Below, one piece after another: positions 8,204 through 17,249 of a stretch of 64,000 nucleotides of DNA. The DNA lies in assembly GCF_026239675.1 (NCBI RefSeq), contig NZ_JAPIVQ010000009.1, forward strand, positions 124,001 through 188,000. Reading direction: 5' to 3'. Position 1 is the stretch's first letter; each line of letters starts with the position of its first letter. The notes beneath the pieces were generated by a model that did not search any database, was not told the origin of the DNA, and saw only the letters and a program-made list of their open reading frames with translations. Source of the stretch: Pedobacter sp. PLR (lineage in GTDB: Bacteria; Bacteroidota; Bacteroidia; Sphingobacteriales; Sphingobacteriaceae). The translations under genes were made by a program, and so were the position numbers.

Positions 8204-9565
8204 ATGAAAAAGCTCCCCCTTATTGCAAGGGAATCATTTAGTGCCTTGAGAAATCAACAGAGAAGCTTTCTCGGCACCCTACTATTAACAGGAACCATCA
8301 TCATCCCTGTTAAAGCACAACAGCAACAAGTTTTAACTCTGCCACAAGCCCTCATTATGGCCGCCGAACACAACAAAGTGGTTCATAAATCCAGGGTACA
8401 ACAGGAAATTGCGAAAGAGGAAATTAGAGAAAAAGAAGAAATGAGGCTTCCTGATGTCAATTTCCACGCTTCTTATGCCAGAATCACTGACCTGACAGAG
8501 TACAAACATGGCTTGACCGACAAAATGGTCACTGCTACGATACCGGAACAGGCAGATCTGACCTCCTCCGCAATAATGCCCCTCTACACTGGCGGACAGC
8601 TTAAATACAGTATCAGGAAAGCCAGGCAGGAACATGAAATCAGCGCACTGAACGTCCGGAAGACGGTAAACGACATACAGATTGAAGTGGTAGCCACTTA
8701 TCTGGGCGTGTTTAAGCTGATGGAATTACAGAAACTGATTCTGGAAAACATTAAGGAAGAAGAAGGCCGTTTAAAAGAAGTCAGGGCCTTTAAAGCACAT
8801 GGAACGGTAACAGGCAATGAGGTGCTCAGGGCAGAATTGCAGTTGTCAGATATGCAACTGCGCCTTTTATCTAACAAAAGAAACATCGCTATTGGCCTGC
8901 ACGACTTACAAACCTTATTGGAATTACCTGAAGAACAAGTTTTGAAACTGGACACCAATTCTTTAATCAACAGCACGCTGCAACTTATGCCTTATGCTAA
9001 TTACCTGCAATCTGGTTTCCGAAAAGAAGAAATGGCTATCGCCGAAAAGCAGGAAGAGATTTCTGAGACGGACCATCGCCTTGCGAAAAGTAACTACTAT
9101 CCAAAGCTTTCTATATTTAGCTCCTACGGTTATAACTACCCTAATTACCTATTCTTTCCGCCACATGATAACGGCTATACCTTTGGTAAAATCGGTATAG
9201 AAGCCAATTTCAGTTTGTCGAATCTGTACAAGAACAAAAGCAAAATGAAGCTGGCAGATAAAAGAATTGAAGAAGAAAAGACAAATACTGAAATTCTGAA
9301 AAACCAGATCAGCGATGAGGTTTTCAAACAATACACCAGGTACCAGGAGATAATGGATCAGCTACCGGTTACGGAGAAAGCAAAAAGACAAGCTACTGAA
9401 AACTACAGGATCATCAAGCTGAAATACCTGAATCAGCTGGCACTGGTTACCGATATGCTGGACGCAGACAATGCGCTATTCCAGGCAAAATACAATGTCG
9501 TATCCACACGGATTGATGCTTTAATGAAACACTACGAATTGCGTTACGCAGCAGGACAACTATAA
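8204..9565 (+). CDS. TolC family outer membrane efflux protein
   Basis: This 453-residue protein has an N-terminal signal sequence (hydrophobic LGTLLLTGTIIIPVKAQ around residues 25-42). Two OEP repeats of long amphipathic helices follow, with segments typical of TolC proteins (LTLPQALIMAAEHNKVVHKSR at the start of the first, KLKYLNQLALVTDMLDADNALFQAKYN near the C-terminus). It would form the trimeric outer membrane channel of a tripartite efflux pump. It is the first gene of an operon with an HlyD/EmrA adaptor 20 bases downstream and an MFS pump, and is divergent from an AraC regulator. The transported substrate is not evident. Confidence 0.93.
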   Translation: MKKLPLIARESFSALRNQQRSFLGTLLLTGTIIIPVKAQQQQVLTLPQALIMAAEHNKVVHKSRVQQEIAKEEIREKEEMRLPDVNFHASYARITDLTEYKHGLTDKMVTATIPEQADLTSSAIMPLYTGGQLKYSIRKARQEHEISALNVRKTVNDIQIEVVATYLGVFKLMELQKLILENIKEEEGRLKEVRAFKAHGTVTGNEVLRAELQLSDMQLRLLSNKRNIAIGLHDLQTLLELPEEQVLKLDTNSLINSTLQLMPYANYLQSGFRKEEMAIAEKQEEISETDHRLAKSNYYPKLSIFSSYGYNYPNYLFFPPHDNGYTFGKIGIEANFSLSNLYKNKSKMKLADKRIEEEKTNTEILKNQISDEVFKQYTRYQEIMDQLPVTEKAKRQATENYRIIKLKYLNQLALVTDMLDADNALFQAKYNVVSTRIDALMKHYELRYAAGQL

Positions 9566-9585
9566 ATCAGCACCTTACCTTTACA

Positions 9586-10638
9586 ATGAATACATCAAAA
9601 GCGCCTGCACCGCATGGCCCCTTCCACACATTATTTACTATTCTCGCCGGCTTAATTGCGGCGGGAGGCCTGATCATGGGCATCTGGTTTTTCATCTTTT
9701 ACAACAACAATGAGGAGACTAATGATGCTCAGATTGATCAATATGTGACCCCTGTAGTGACCCGGATTACCGGTTACGTGCAGGAAGTAAAATACACAGA
9801 AAACCAGTTTGTACATAAGGGTGACACCTTAATCGTCATCGACAACAGAGAATACCAGGCCCATCTGGACATGGCTTTATCCGAAATTGAAAACGCAAAA
9901 GAGCATGTTGGCGTGTTGCAAAGAAACGTAGCGACCACCAGAAGTAATACAGCGGTACAGCAATCTCAGCTGGATGCGGCAAAGTCACAGGTCTGGAAAG
10001 CGGAGGAAGAATATAAGCGTTATGCTGCCCTTTTAAAAGAAGATGCCGCTACGAAACAGCAGCTGGAAACGATGAAGGCCAATTACGACTCCGCCAAAGC
10101 GCATTATGAAGAAATCTTACATACTTTACAATCCACCGCTTTGAGCACTTCGGAAGCTTCATCCCGCGTACCGGTAGCAGAAACAGTAATCGTTGGAAAG
10201 AAGGCGGCAGTAGACAATGCGGCCTTATACCTCTCCTATACCATTTTAACCGCACCTTATGATGGCTGGGTGGGTAAGAAAACTATTCAACCCGGACAAT
10301 TGGTTAAAGAAGGACAAACCCTGGTTTCTGTGGTGAGTCAGGAGAAATGGATTACGGCGAATTATAAGGAAACTCAGGTTGGACAGCTGGTAATCGGGCA
10401 GCCAATTACTTTTAAAGCAGATGCCAGTGGCGATCAGGTCTTTAATGGGGTTGTAGAATCCTTCTCTCCGGCAAGTGGCGCAAGGTTTTCTATGCTTCCT
10501 CCGGATAATTCGACCGGGAATTTTGTCAAGATTGAACAGCGCATTCCCGTGCGGATTAGACTGACAGGCTCCCCAAAAGACACTGAATTTTTACGAGCAG
10601 GGATGAATGTGGTCGTTGTTGCTAACCATCAGAAATAA
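9586..10638 (+). CDS. HlyD/EmrA family periplasmic adaptor subunit
   Basis: The 350-residue protein has one N-terminal membrane helix (about residues 15-37, LFTILAGLIAAGGLIMGIWFFIF). It is followed by a biotinyl-lipoyl half-motif (TNDAQIDQYVTPVVTRITGYVQEVKYTENQFVHKGDTL), a helical hairpin (about 85-185), the second lipoyl half (LTAPYDGWVGKKTIQPGQLVKEGQTL) and a beta-barrel domain. This is the membrane fusion protein bridging the MFS pump (10644) and the TolC protein (8204). Its size and order match EmrA. Only 5 bases separate it from the pump gene, so the two are translated from one message. Confidence 0.93.
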   Translation: MNTSKAPAPHGPFHTLFTILAGLIAAGGLIMGIWFFIFYNNNEETNDAQIDQYVTPVVTRITGYVQEVKYTENQFVHKGDTLIVIDNREYQAHLDMALSEIENAKEHVGVLQRNVATTRSNTAVQQSQLDAAKSQVWKAEEEYKRYAALLKEDAATKQQLETMKANYDSAKAHYEEILHTLQSTALSTSEASSRVPVAETVIVGKKAAVDNAALYLSYTILTAPYDGWVGKKTIQPGQLVKEGQTLVSVVSQEKWITANYKETQVGQLVIGQPITFKADASGDQVFNGVVESFSPASGARFSMLPPDNSTGNFVKIEQRIPVRIRLTGSPKDTEFLRAGMNVVVVANHQK

Positions 10639-10643
10639 CAGCC

Positions 10644-12227
10644 ATGGCCAGCCAAACTGTATTTAAGCCCTGGATGCCTGATTGGGCAGTAAAAGCCGTG
10701 CTCATCTTTTGTATGCTACATTCCATGGTGTTATTAGGACTGTACACCTCCAATATGACTTACTCCGCCAGTTTTCTGGACGTCGAGGTCGAGGATTTGC
10801 AATATGCGATGAGCATCACTTATGGCACTTTTCTGGCCACTATACTGATTGAAAGCAGGATTTTCAAGTTCTTTCCCACCCGAAATTACTTCATGACCAT
10901 CTATTTTCTGGCCGCCCTCACCTTTATCATTTCCGCATATACACATGATTATGTATTGTTTATCATTTTAAGGATGGTTGAAGGCGTGCTAATGGCCTTA
11001 CCCTGGATTCCTTTGAGGCTGTTGCTGCTCACAAGATTTAAGTCTAAAAATGCCATTATTGTGGTCTTTTCCCTGACTTATGGCACTTTACTGATCGCCT
11101 CCCCTTTTATCATGAACATTGTGGTCTGGTTGCTGGAAAATTACGATTGGAAATACATGGCCTATGGCTCTGCATTTTTCCAGTTTCTTTGTGTAGCATT
11201 GGTGTTGATCACTTTTAACGGACATCGTTTTCATAAGAAAACCCCACTTTACCAGGTCGACTGGGCAAGTTTTGTATTGGTACATACCGCAATTCTTTGT
11301 GGGGCATTTGTATTGGTCTATGGTGAAAAGAAGTATTGGTTCCAATCAGCTGAGATCATCCTTGCCACCGCCATTACAGCGGTTAGTTCGGGTTTATTCC
11401 TGGTGAGACAGCTGTTGGTGAAGCGCCCTTGCTTCGATTTAAAGGTTTTCCGCTATGCCAACCTCCGCACAGGTTTGGTCTTATTTGTACTCTTTTATAT
11501 TTCCAGAGCGAGTCTAAATATCTGCCACAGTACGATGAGTAAGGTTTGGAACTGGGAACCGGTCAGGGTAGCAAATATTCAATATTTCAACGCGCTGGGT
11601 GACCTTATCGGGATTTTTATTGCGGCAATCCTGCTTTCCCGTGCTGTGGCGACCAGGTATATTTTCATTCTTGGATTTAGTTTGATGGCGATTTACCATT
11701 TATGGTTCACTTTTCTCTTTGTCCCTGATGTGTCTTTGCAGGATATTATCTTTCCTTACGTCCTTCAGGGCGTCGCTGTGGGCGTTTTATTTGTTCCACT
11801 GGTGCTTTTTACAGTCTCCTCTGTTCCGGCGCAGCTTGCCCCTTTTTCCGGCACCGTGGGCGTGACTGGTAGATTCTGGGGCAGCACGATTGGCTTTTGT
11901 CTGATGCAAAATGCGCAGGTATTTTTGGAACAGAAACATTATAGCAAATTCAGGGAAATAATCGTTCCGGAACGTCCGGAGATTCAGGAACAGCTGGGTA
12001 ACTTTGTTCAGAAGTTTCAAAGCAAAGGCTTTAGTCTGGATGAGGCTAGTAAACTGGCCCTGCAGCAGGTTACAGGAAACCTGAGGAAACAGGGTGTTTT
12101 GTTGTCTAATATGGAGATTTTTACCGGAATTGGTTTGGGATTGATTGTTTTGGTGGTGTTGCTCATTTTTAATCGTCACATGAGACAGACTTTCGATATA
12201 TTTAAAAACAGGATTTGGGGCAGTTAG
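10644..12227 (+). CDS. MFS transporter, EmrB/DHA2-like efflux pump
   Basis: This 527-residue integral membrane protein has about 14 hydrophobic segments, the DHA2 number, with starts around residues 15, 55, 85, 105, 140, 170, 205, 230, 275, 310, 340, 370, 400 and 495. Short loops contain basic residues such as RLLLLTRFKSKNA after the fourth helix, corresponding loosely to motif A regions of MFS proteins. It follows an EmrA-like adaptor and a TolC channel in the same operon, so it probably drives proton-coupled export across both membranes. The substrate is unknown. The AraC regulator upstream may sense it. Confidence 0.88.
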   Translation: MASQTVFKPWMPDWAVKAVLIFCMLHSMVLLGLYTSNMTYSASFLDVEVEDLQYAMSITYGTFLATILIESRIFKFFPTRNYFMTIYFLAALTFIISAYTHDYVLFIILRMVEGVLMALPWIPLRLLLLTRFKSKNAIIVVFSLTYGTLLIASPFIMNIVVWLLENYDWKYMAYGSAFFQFLCVALVLITFNGHRFHKKTPLYQVDWASFVLVHTAILCGAFVLVYGEKKYWFQSAEIILATAITAVSSGLFLVRQLLVKRPCFDLKVFRYANLRTGLVLFVLFYISRASLNICHSTMSKVWNWEPVRVANIQYFNALGDLIGIFIAAILLSRAVATRYIFILGFSLMAIYHLWFTFLFVPDVSLQDIIFPYVLQGVAVGVLFVPLVLFTVSSVPAQLAPFSGTVGVTGRFWGSTIGFCLMQNAQVFLEQKHYSKFREIIVPERPEIQEQLGNFVQKFQSKGFSLDEASKLALQQVTGNLRKQGVLLSNMEIFTGIGLGLIVLVVLLIFNRHMRQTFDIFKNRIWGS

Positions 12228-12452
12228 CGATGTTTTTTAGAAGATTTGCCAGGAAAGATTACTTGACAGGGCATTTATTCCTTTGTTTTGAGGGTTGACT
12301 TAAAATAAATATCAAAATAATTATCCTATTCTAAAAATCAGAAACATTTGATTACTAAAGCGATACAGCTGAATAAATGTAAGGAAACAGGAATTTGTTA
12401 AAAATTAACACAACTTTTTTCCAAATTAATTAGCAACTTAATTTTATTTTTC

Positions 12453-12460
12453 TACCTTTG
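12453..12460 (+). promoter_or_regulatory. -7 promoter element of the tRNA-Lys gene
   Basis: TACCTTTG at 12453-12460 matches the Bacteroidota -7 consensus TAnnTTTG. The tRNA begins 26 bases later, leaving a short 5' leader for RNase P removal. The region upstream is very AT-rich (12380-12450). No convincing -33 TTTG was identified. Confidence 0.55.
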
Positions 12461-12486
12461 CAATCCCAAAACAAGGGAACTTAAAT

Positions 12487-12562
12487 GATTCCGTAGCTCA
12501 GCTGGTAGAGCATTACACTTTTAATGTAGTGGTCCTGGGTTCGAATCCCAGCGGGATCACCA
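12487..12562 (+). tRNA. tRNA-Lys (anticodon TTT)
   Basis: The sequence folds into a complete cloverleaf. The acceptor GATTCCG pairs with CGGGATC (12552-12558, one T-G pair). The D arm contains AGCTCAGCTGGTAGAGC. The anticodon stem TTACA/TGTAG closes loop CTTTTAA with anticodon TTT at 12520-12522. The T arm has loop TTCGAAT. Discriminator A is followed by an encoded CCA at 12560-12562. It reads AAA/AAG lysine codons. A rho-independent terminator follows. The tRNA stands at the left edge of a stretch rich in gene remnants and AT-rich genes, so its 3' end is a candidate integration site. No direct repeat of that 3' end was seen further right. Confidence 0.97.
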
Positions 12563-12582
12563 GAAATAGCAACAAAACGCTT

Positions 12583-12617
12583 AAAAGCCTGCAAATCAAT
12601 TGATTGCAGGCTTTTTG
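12583..12617 (+). terminator. Rho-independent terminator of tRNA-Lys
   Basis: AAAAGCCTGCA (12583-12593) and TGCAGGCTTTT (12605-12615) are inverted repeats around an AATCAATTGAT spacer that can extend the pairing. The hairpin is followed by a T-rich tail (TTGTTTTTAT). It is placed about 20 bases after the encoded CCA. Confidence 0.85.
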
Positions 12618-12785
12618 TTTTTATCCAAAACTACAATTTATTCAATAAATCACATATAAAATTGAGTGATTCGGTGAGTAAATTGAAATTCCCCAGACTC
12701 ACCGAATAAACACACAACATTCTGACACACAGAAAGTTCACTCATCAAACGACTTGACATCCATTAACTGCAAGGCTACTTTTGT

Positions 12786-12947
12786 TTAACCTTTATGTAT
12801 CTTTCTCCAATCCGTACCTATCTCCGGAAATATTTCGTAGTGAGACTTTCCGATCAGCTGTATATTCTCAAGGGCATAAAAGCTGATCCATTTATCAGGT
12901 ACCGAGGAAACTGTAATGATATTTTTTAACAATTGAAGATTATCCAT
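12786..12947 (-). pseudogene. PAS-domain remnant, 53 residues
   Basis: A short frame from ATG 12947 to TAA 12786-12788 codes 53 residues. It contains PDKWISFYALENIQLIGKSH followed by YEIFPEIGTDWRKIHKG. This is the first half of a PAS_4-type sensory domain; in family members the phrase GKSHYEIFPEI-W-IH is followed by CLAGA and then the rest of the domain and a kinase. Here it stops after HKG, so only a fragment remains and no kinase is nearby. A small functional protein is unlikely. It is best read as debris next to tRNA-Lys. Confidence 0.6.
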
Positions 12948-12949
12948 TT

Positions 12950-13262
12950 AGGATTGCAAGTGATGCTTTGAATTTAATGATCTGAGGTACGCAAATTTTT
13001 TGGTTGTATTTTGTCTGCTATATCTGTTCCATTAGAGAAATGTTGTCCAGTTAAGTATAAGCCAAACCAATCTTATCCAGCTCCATTTTTACAGCGCTTA
13101 TACACCGATTACTGATCATGTAAGATGTAATACCATTGAGATTACATTTTTACAGCGAAACATTGCAGAAGGAGTGGAAAAAAGGAAAAAGAAGGAGTGA
13201 TGACCACAATCAATTAAACCCTTGATCACAATCATGTATTTGAGAATAGCTTTTACACATCT
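12950..13262. other. Intergenic stretch without recognisable content
   Basis: About 310 bases between the PAS remnant and the next plus-strand gene. I see no open frame with family-like residues, no tRNA, no tandem repeat and no strong hairpin. The composition is AT-rich. Confidence 0.4.
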
Positions 13263-13283
13263 TTGAGCATAAATAATAATGAT

Positions 13284-13745
13284 ATGGAAACGCTAATAGA
13301 TTCGACATTGTCCGCTGAGTTTCAGGAACTATATCTTGAAAACAAGGAATGGTTATCAGATATTCTTTTTCTGGAAGATGAAATGCGGTTTTTCAAAAAA
13401 CTTTTCGATCGGGTACTTTCTGGTACGATCGAAAGAGAAAACCTTCAGCAAACAGAGATGATCAGTGCAAAGCTGAATTTGATATTAGAACGACGAAAAC
13501 AACTGAAAACTGTTTTGGAAAGCCGTAAAACTCAAATTGAACAGCTATTGGCAGGAAGTGCTGTAACGATTGGGATCGAATTCATTGAGCAGGATGCTGC
13601 CATCATAGCCGGGATCAGATCATTAATGGCTGATGAAAAGTTGCTCAGGGACAAACTGTTTATGCTTGCTGAACAACAAAAATGTAATGTGGGGCCTATT
13701 GTAGCTGCCAAACGTCTGAAGGTTCAGCGTTATCCCATTTTTTAG
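13284..13745 (+). CDS. Small predicted coiled-coil protein of unknown function
   Basis: This 153-residue protein (from ATG 13284; a TTG 21 bases upstream would add 7 residues) is not recognised. It is almost entirely helical and charged, with heptad-like stretches such as LENKEWLSDILFLEDEMRFF and LNLILERRKQLKTVLESRKT. It has no cysteine-rich or signal-peptide region, one late Cys, and ends RLKVQRYPIF. It looks like a soluble cytoplasmic helical-bundle protein; similar small proteins occur as orphans in Bacteroidota genomes. It lies among gene remnants in the accessory stretch after tRNA-Lys. The codon use looks coding, but function cannot be stated. Confidence 0.55.
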   Translation: METLIDSTLSAEFQELYLENKEWLSDILFLEDEMRFFKKLFDRVLSGTIERENLQQTEMISAKLNLILERRKQLKTVLESRKTQIEQLLAGSAVTIGIEFIEQDAAIIAGIRSLMADEKLLRDKLFMLAEQQKCNVGPIVAAKRLKVQRYPIF

Positions 13746-13768
13746 GCTGTTTAATTAATGAATACTAG

Positions 13769-14320
13769 CTAATGCGGTGGTTGGCCAAACTGTGCTGTAA
13801 ATGAATAACCAGTAGACCGCATAAAAGGGATCACAAAATCATCCTGTTCAGGCATTCCGTTAATTCCAATATATGCAACCTGATTAGTGCTAAATTTCTT
13901 AATAACAGATTCCAGATGCGGGAATTCTGCCCTGCATGGCCCACATCCCGGAAACCATAAAGTAAGCAAGATTACTTTTTCTTTAAGGTCTTCCAGGGAT
14001 ATTTTACTCCCGGATTCGTAAGTTTGAAATGAAAAATTAGTGGTTGGTTCAGCATTAGCATGCCGCATTGCCCCTATTTCCTGATCAACCAGTATACTGT
14101 CCTTGCCTAATTTTGTCGCATATTTAAGCATAGCAGTTCTTAATCTATCGGAAGGTTTTTTACTATAATTTACAGCAATACTGTCATAAGCAGACTCAGT
14201 ATTTCTTAACAGATCCGCAACCTAAGATTTAAGCAATAATAAACTTTCCTGCGCATAAATATAACTATCACTAAAGCCATTATTCAGTCTGATACCGTTA
14301 AGCACTACCAATGCTTTCCC
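13769..14320 (-). pseudogene. Broken TlpA-like thiol-disulfide oxidoreductase
   Basis: The downstream part (ATG 14131 to stop 13769) codes a thioredoxin fold start: SLEDLKEKVILLTLWFPGCG, then PCRAEFPHL. It has an intact CGPC active site and stops after TAQFGQPPH, before the cis-Pro strand of the fold. The same frame continues upstream as AYDSIAVNYSKKPSDRLRTA, then meets an in-frame TAG between LLLLKS and VADLLRNTES, then VLNGIRLNNGFSDSYIYAQE further upstream. At the upstream end it runs into a MocR fragment. There is thus an internal stop, a lost N-terminus with no signal peptide, and a lost C-terminus. Confidence 0.75.
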
Positions 14321-14688
14321 GTACTTTCGTTAATGGCAAAACCGAAATTGCAGTAAGCTCACCAAAACGAGCAAAAGCTGATTTTGCTCTTAGAAAACCA
14401 GGATCCTCCATCCAACAATGGTCTTCTTTTTTTAAAAGCAATTCTGCGATAAGGTGCATCGCCTGACTAGAGCCATTAACCAACACAATCTGATCTGCAG
14501 TACAGCTGATGGAACGATTAGTCCTCAGGTAATCTGTCAGCGGCCTCCCTTAAAGGAAGAAAGCCTTGGGCACTATCGTAGCCCAAATGGAGTTTGTGAA
14601 TATTGCGATACACATTAGCAGCAATCTTTGCCCATATCTGAAATGGAAAATCAGGTAGAGAAGGTATGGAGGGCTGAAAAGGCAACAT
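14298..14688 (-). pseudogene. Fragment of a MocR-type (GntR-aminotransferase) regulator
   Basis: Two frames on the minus strand code consecutive pieces of the aminotransferase-like domain of a MocR/PdxR-family regulator. The first is LPFQPSIPSLPDFPFQIWAK through LGYDSAQGFLPLREA (frame ending at 14518). After a single-base frame change near 14535 it continues DYLRTNRSISCTADQIVLVN, GSSQAMHLIAELLLKKEDHC and WMEDPGF (frame ending at 14298). The winged-helix N-terminus and the PLP-lysine region are absent. The 3' end runs into the TlpA remnant. This is clearly a decayed gene, not two small genes. Confidence 0.75.
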
Positions 14689-14901
14689 CACTTCCTGCCC
14701 AATATAGTTTAAAACAAATTTAGCATGCAAAGGGATTTTGGCAGTTTCAACCAGTTGATAATCGAAAAACCAGCACTTAAAGCCCATGGAACAAACTATG
14801 AGCTTTTTTATTTCAACTTGCCAACATAATTGAGTAACTGGATAATAAAGGTTATTCAAATACTCCTTTGATTTGCTTATTTCATATCACAAAAAAAACA
14901 C

Positions 14902-15325
14902 ATGAATTCAAAAATTATTCTCTTTATCATTTCCTTGTTTTACACCACTAATTTATGGGCACAAAACAACCAGGTAATTATTATCGAAACCCAAAACACC
15001 AGCTTGGTTTTTAGTGGGGAAATTAATGGAAAACTATATCAGCGCTACCTAGGCAAATCATTACCAAAAGCTAATTATGCCAAACTAAGGAACATAAATG
15101 ATGCCTATATAGGAGCCGGAATGGAAGATGTTTTTGAGCCAGCAATTCGTGTTGTTCACGCAGATGGAAATCCATCCTTAGACTTAAGGTTTAACAACCA
15201 TAAACGTTGGACAAAAAGTAGATAGAGTTCATGTAATAGATAACGCTAATGAAAACATCAAATTAATGATTACAGAAGCTGGAGATAACATTTTAGATGT
15301 TGCGAAACGAGATGTTTTCATGTAA
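14902..15325 (+). pseudogene. Truncated N-terminus of a GH36-type alpha-galactosidase
   Basis: The frame 14902-15225 begins with a signal peptide (MNSKIILFIISLFYTTNLWA-Q). It continues with QVIIIETQNTSLVFSGEING, KLYQRYLGKSLPKANY and GMEDVFEPAIRVVHADGNPS. This resembles the N-terminal beta-sandwich start of Bacteroidota GH36 alpha-galactosidases, which are normally about 700 residues. The frame closes after 107 residues. A second frame (NVGQKVDRVHVIDNANENIK and on to TAA 15323-15325) follows immediately and looks like another piece, perhaps carbohydrate-binding, out of frame. The catalytic TIM barrel is missing. Most likely an internal deletion left only the ends. Confidence 0.6.
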
Positions 15326-15367
15326 AGTATTAAAAAAATAAAACTTCAAACATAATTCAACAACAAA

Positions 15368-16666
15368 ATGAGAAAAAAAACAATTATACCACTGTTTATT
15401 GGCTGCCTTGTAATTGTAGGCATTTCATTCTCCTTTATGAACAAACATAAGAATGATGTTACTCCATTTAAACCCGATGCCGATAACGCTGGACTAAAGT
15501 TGCCAGTTGGTTTTGGAGCAAATAAAGTTGCAGACAATTTGGGTAAAGCACGCCATATAGTGATTACCAAAGATGGTAGCATATATATTAAACTAATGAA
15601 AGTAGTAGATGGAAAAGGTATTTTGTTTCTTCAGGATAAGGATAAAGATGGAAAATATGAAGTTCAGACTGCTTTTTGCAATTACGGTGGAACAGGTATT
15701 ACCATTAAGAATGGCTATCTATATGCCTCATCCGATAAAGAAGTATTTCGTTATAAATTAGATGAAAACGAACAAGTAATTGATCCTGCAAACCCAGAGA
15801 AAATCATTACTGGATTATTAGCTGGCAGGCAACATCAAACCAAATCTATTTTATTAGATCATGAAGATAACATCTATGTAAACATTGGTGCCCCTACTAA
15901 TTCTTGTCAAGAAAATGATAGAGGATTGGAGTCTAAAGGCAAAGTTGGTTGTCCCATTTTAGATTCGGCCGGCGGAATATGGCAATTTAAGGCTAATAAG
16001 CTAAATCAATCTTATGCTGACGGCTTAAGATATGCTACAGGAATTAGAAACGTAATGGGCTTAGATTGGAATACACAAAATAATACACTTTATGTAATGC
16101 AACATGGTCGAGACAATTTAAACTCTTCATGGCCCAAGCTTTTTAACACAAAACAATCTGCCGAAATTCCGGCTGAAGCTATGTATATGATTAAAAAAGG
16201 AGATAATGCAGGTTGGCCGTATGTTTATTATGATACTTATCAGAATAAAAATATCCTTGCCCCAGAATATGGCGGAGATGGAAAAAAAGAAGGCAGTAAA
16301 GAATTTATCAATCCTATAGTGGCATTTCCAGCACACATGGCACCAAATGCCTTATTATTTTATACAGGTAATATGTTTCCTGAAAGATATAAACAAGGTG
16401 CATTTGTTGCTTTTCATGGCTCATGGAATAGAGCACCAGAAAAACAGGCTGGTTATTTTGTTGCTTTTGTTCCATTTAAAGATGGAAAACCAGCTGGCGA
16501 ATGGGAAGTATTTGCTGATGGTTTCTCTGGTTTAAATGAGGTAATGGTGCCAAGAGAGGCATTACATAGACCTTGTGGTTTAGCCCAAGGACCAGATGGC
16601 TCATTATATGTTACAGATGATGTTAAAGGAACTGTTTATAGAATTGGATATAATATTAATAAATAA
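15368..16666 (+). CDS. PQQ-dependent sugar dehydrogenase / sorbosone dehydrogenase family protein
   Basis: This 432-residue exported protein has an N-terminal membrane or signal segment (PLFIGCLVIVGISFSFM, about residues 8-24). A six-bladed beta-propeller follows, with blades marked by ARHIVITKDGSIYIKL, GTGITIKNGYLYASS, HQTKSILLDHEDNIYVNIGA and RNVMGLDWNTQNNTLYVMQH-GRD. It ends with RPCGLAQGPDGSLYVTDDVKG-VYRI. These are features of the soluble glucose/sorbosone dehydrogenase family, which oxidises sugars or aldoses in the periplasm with PQQ. A c-type cytochrome gene starts 5 bases downstream and is the likely electron acceptor. The substrate is unknown. The nearby pectin-degrading genes suggest a plant sugar. 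Confidence 0.83.
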   Translation: MRKKTIIPLFIGCLVIVGISFSFMNKHKNDVTPFKPDADNAGLKLPVGFGANKVADNLGKARHIVITKDGSIYIKLMKVVDGKGILFLQDKDKDGKYEVQTAFCNYGGTGITIKNGYLYASSDKEVFRYKLDENEQVIDPANPEKIITGLLAGRQHQTKSILLDHEDNIYVNIGAPTNSCQENDRGLESKGKVGCPILDSAGGIWQFKANKLNQSYADGLRYATGIRNVMGLDWNTQNNTLYVMQHGRDNLNSSWPKLFNTKQSAEIPAEAMYMIKKGDNAGWPYVYYDTYQNKNILAPEYGGDGKKEGSKEFINPIVAFPAHMAPNALLFYTGNMFPERYKQGAFVAFHGSWNRAPEKQAGYFVAFVPFKDGKPAGEWEVFADGFSGLNEVMVPREALHRPCGLAQGPDGSLYVTDDVKGTVYRIGYNINK

Positions 16667-16671
16667 ATTAA

Positions 16672-17106
16672 ATGAAGAAAATAATATGTGCTGCCATTTT
16701 AATAATTGGATTTTTATCAAATTCAAATGCACAAATCAAAAAAAAGAATATAGTAGCTAAAACCCCTACAAACCAATTGGCAAAAGGAAAAATATTGTAT
16801 GCCAAACATTGTGTAGTTTGCCATCAGGCTGATGGTGGCGGAGTAATGGGTTTAAACCCACCATTAATTAAAACCGATTATGTTTTAGGCGACCAAAAAA
16901 GATTGATCAATATAATATTAAAAGGCCTGGATAAAGAAATTGAAATTGATGGCGAAACTTACGCAAACCCTATGCCTGGACTAAGCCACCTAAGCGATCA
17001 GGAAGTAGCAGATGTTTTAAGTTATATCCGTAACAATTTCGGGAATAAGGCCAGTTTAATTAGTCCTGCTCAAGTTAAAGTGATCAGGGCTTCGAAGACT
17101 AAATAA
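16672..17106 (+). CDS. Periplasmic class I cytochrome c
   Basis: The 144-residue protein has a signal peptide (cleavage after SNSNAQ, about residue 20) and one haem-binding motif, CVVCH (Cys47, Cys50, His51). It is followed by QADGGGVMGLNPPL and a C-terminal AxPMPGLSHLSDQEVADVLSYI segment whose Met is the probable sixth haem ligand. It is of the small cytochrome c type paired with periplasmic dehydrogenases. With only 5 bases between them, it is coupled to the sorbosone/glucose dehydrogenase gene and should carry its electrons to the respiratory chain. A strong terminator follows at 17181. Confidence 0.92.
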   Translation: MKKIICAAILIIGFLSNSNAQIKKKNIVAKTPTNQLAKGKILYAKHCVVCHQADGGGVMGLNPPLIKTDYVLGDQKRLINIILKGLDKEIEIDGETYANPMPGLSHLSDQEVADVLSYIRNNFGNKASLISPAQVKVIRASKTK

Positions 17107-17180
17107 ATCTCGGAAATAACTAAAAAAGGCTGCCCCGGAAAGGAGGTCACTGAAAAAGCCCTTTAGGTTTTAGAGGTCAT

Positions 17181-17220
17181 AAAAGGAGTAGAAAAACTAA
17201 CGTTTTCTACTCCTTTTATT
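17181..17220. terminator. Bidirectional terminator between cytochrome c and GH28 genes
   Basis: AAAAGGAGTAGAAAA (17181-17195) and TTTTCTACTCCTTTT (17203-17217) form a long inverted repeat with a short loop. Runs of T follow on the plus strand and the arm begins with A4, so it can act on both strands. It sits between convergent genes ending at 17106 and 17250. Confidence 0.85.
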
Positions 17221-17249
17221 TTATCTTAAAGTGTCATTAGAACTACTTA

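Noticed and set aside
17125..17175. Sequence GGCTGCCCCGGAAAGGAGGTCACTG looked like an insertion sequence end
   Set aside because: No matching inverted end or transposase gene found nearby; treated as intergenic DNA before the terminator.
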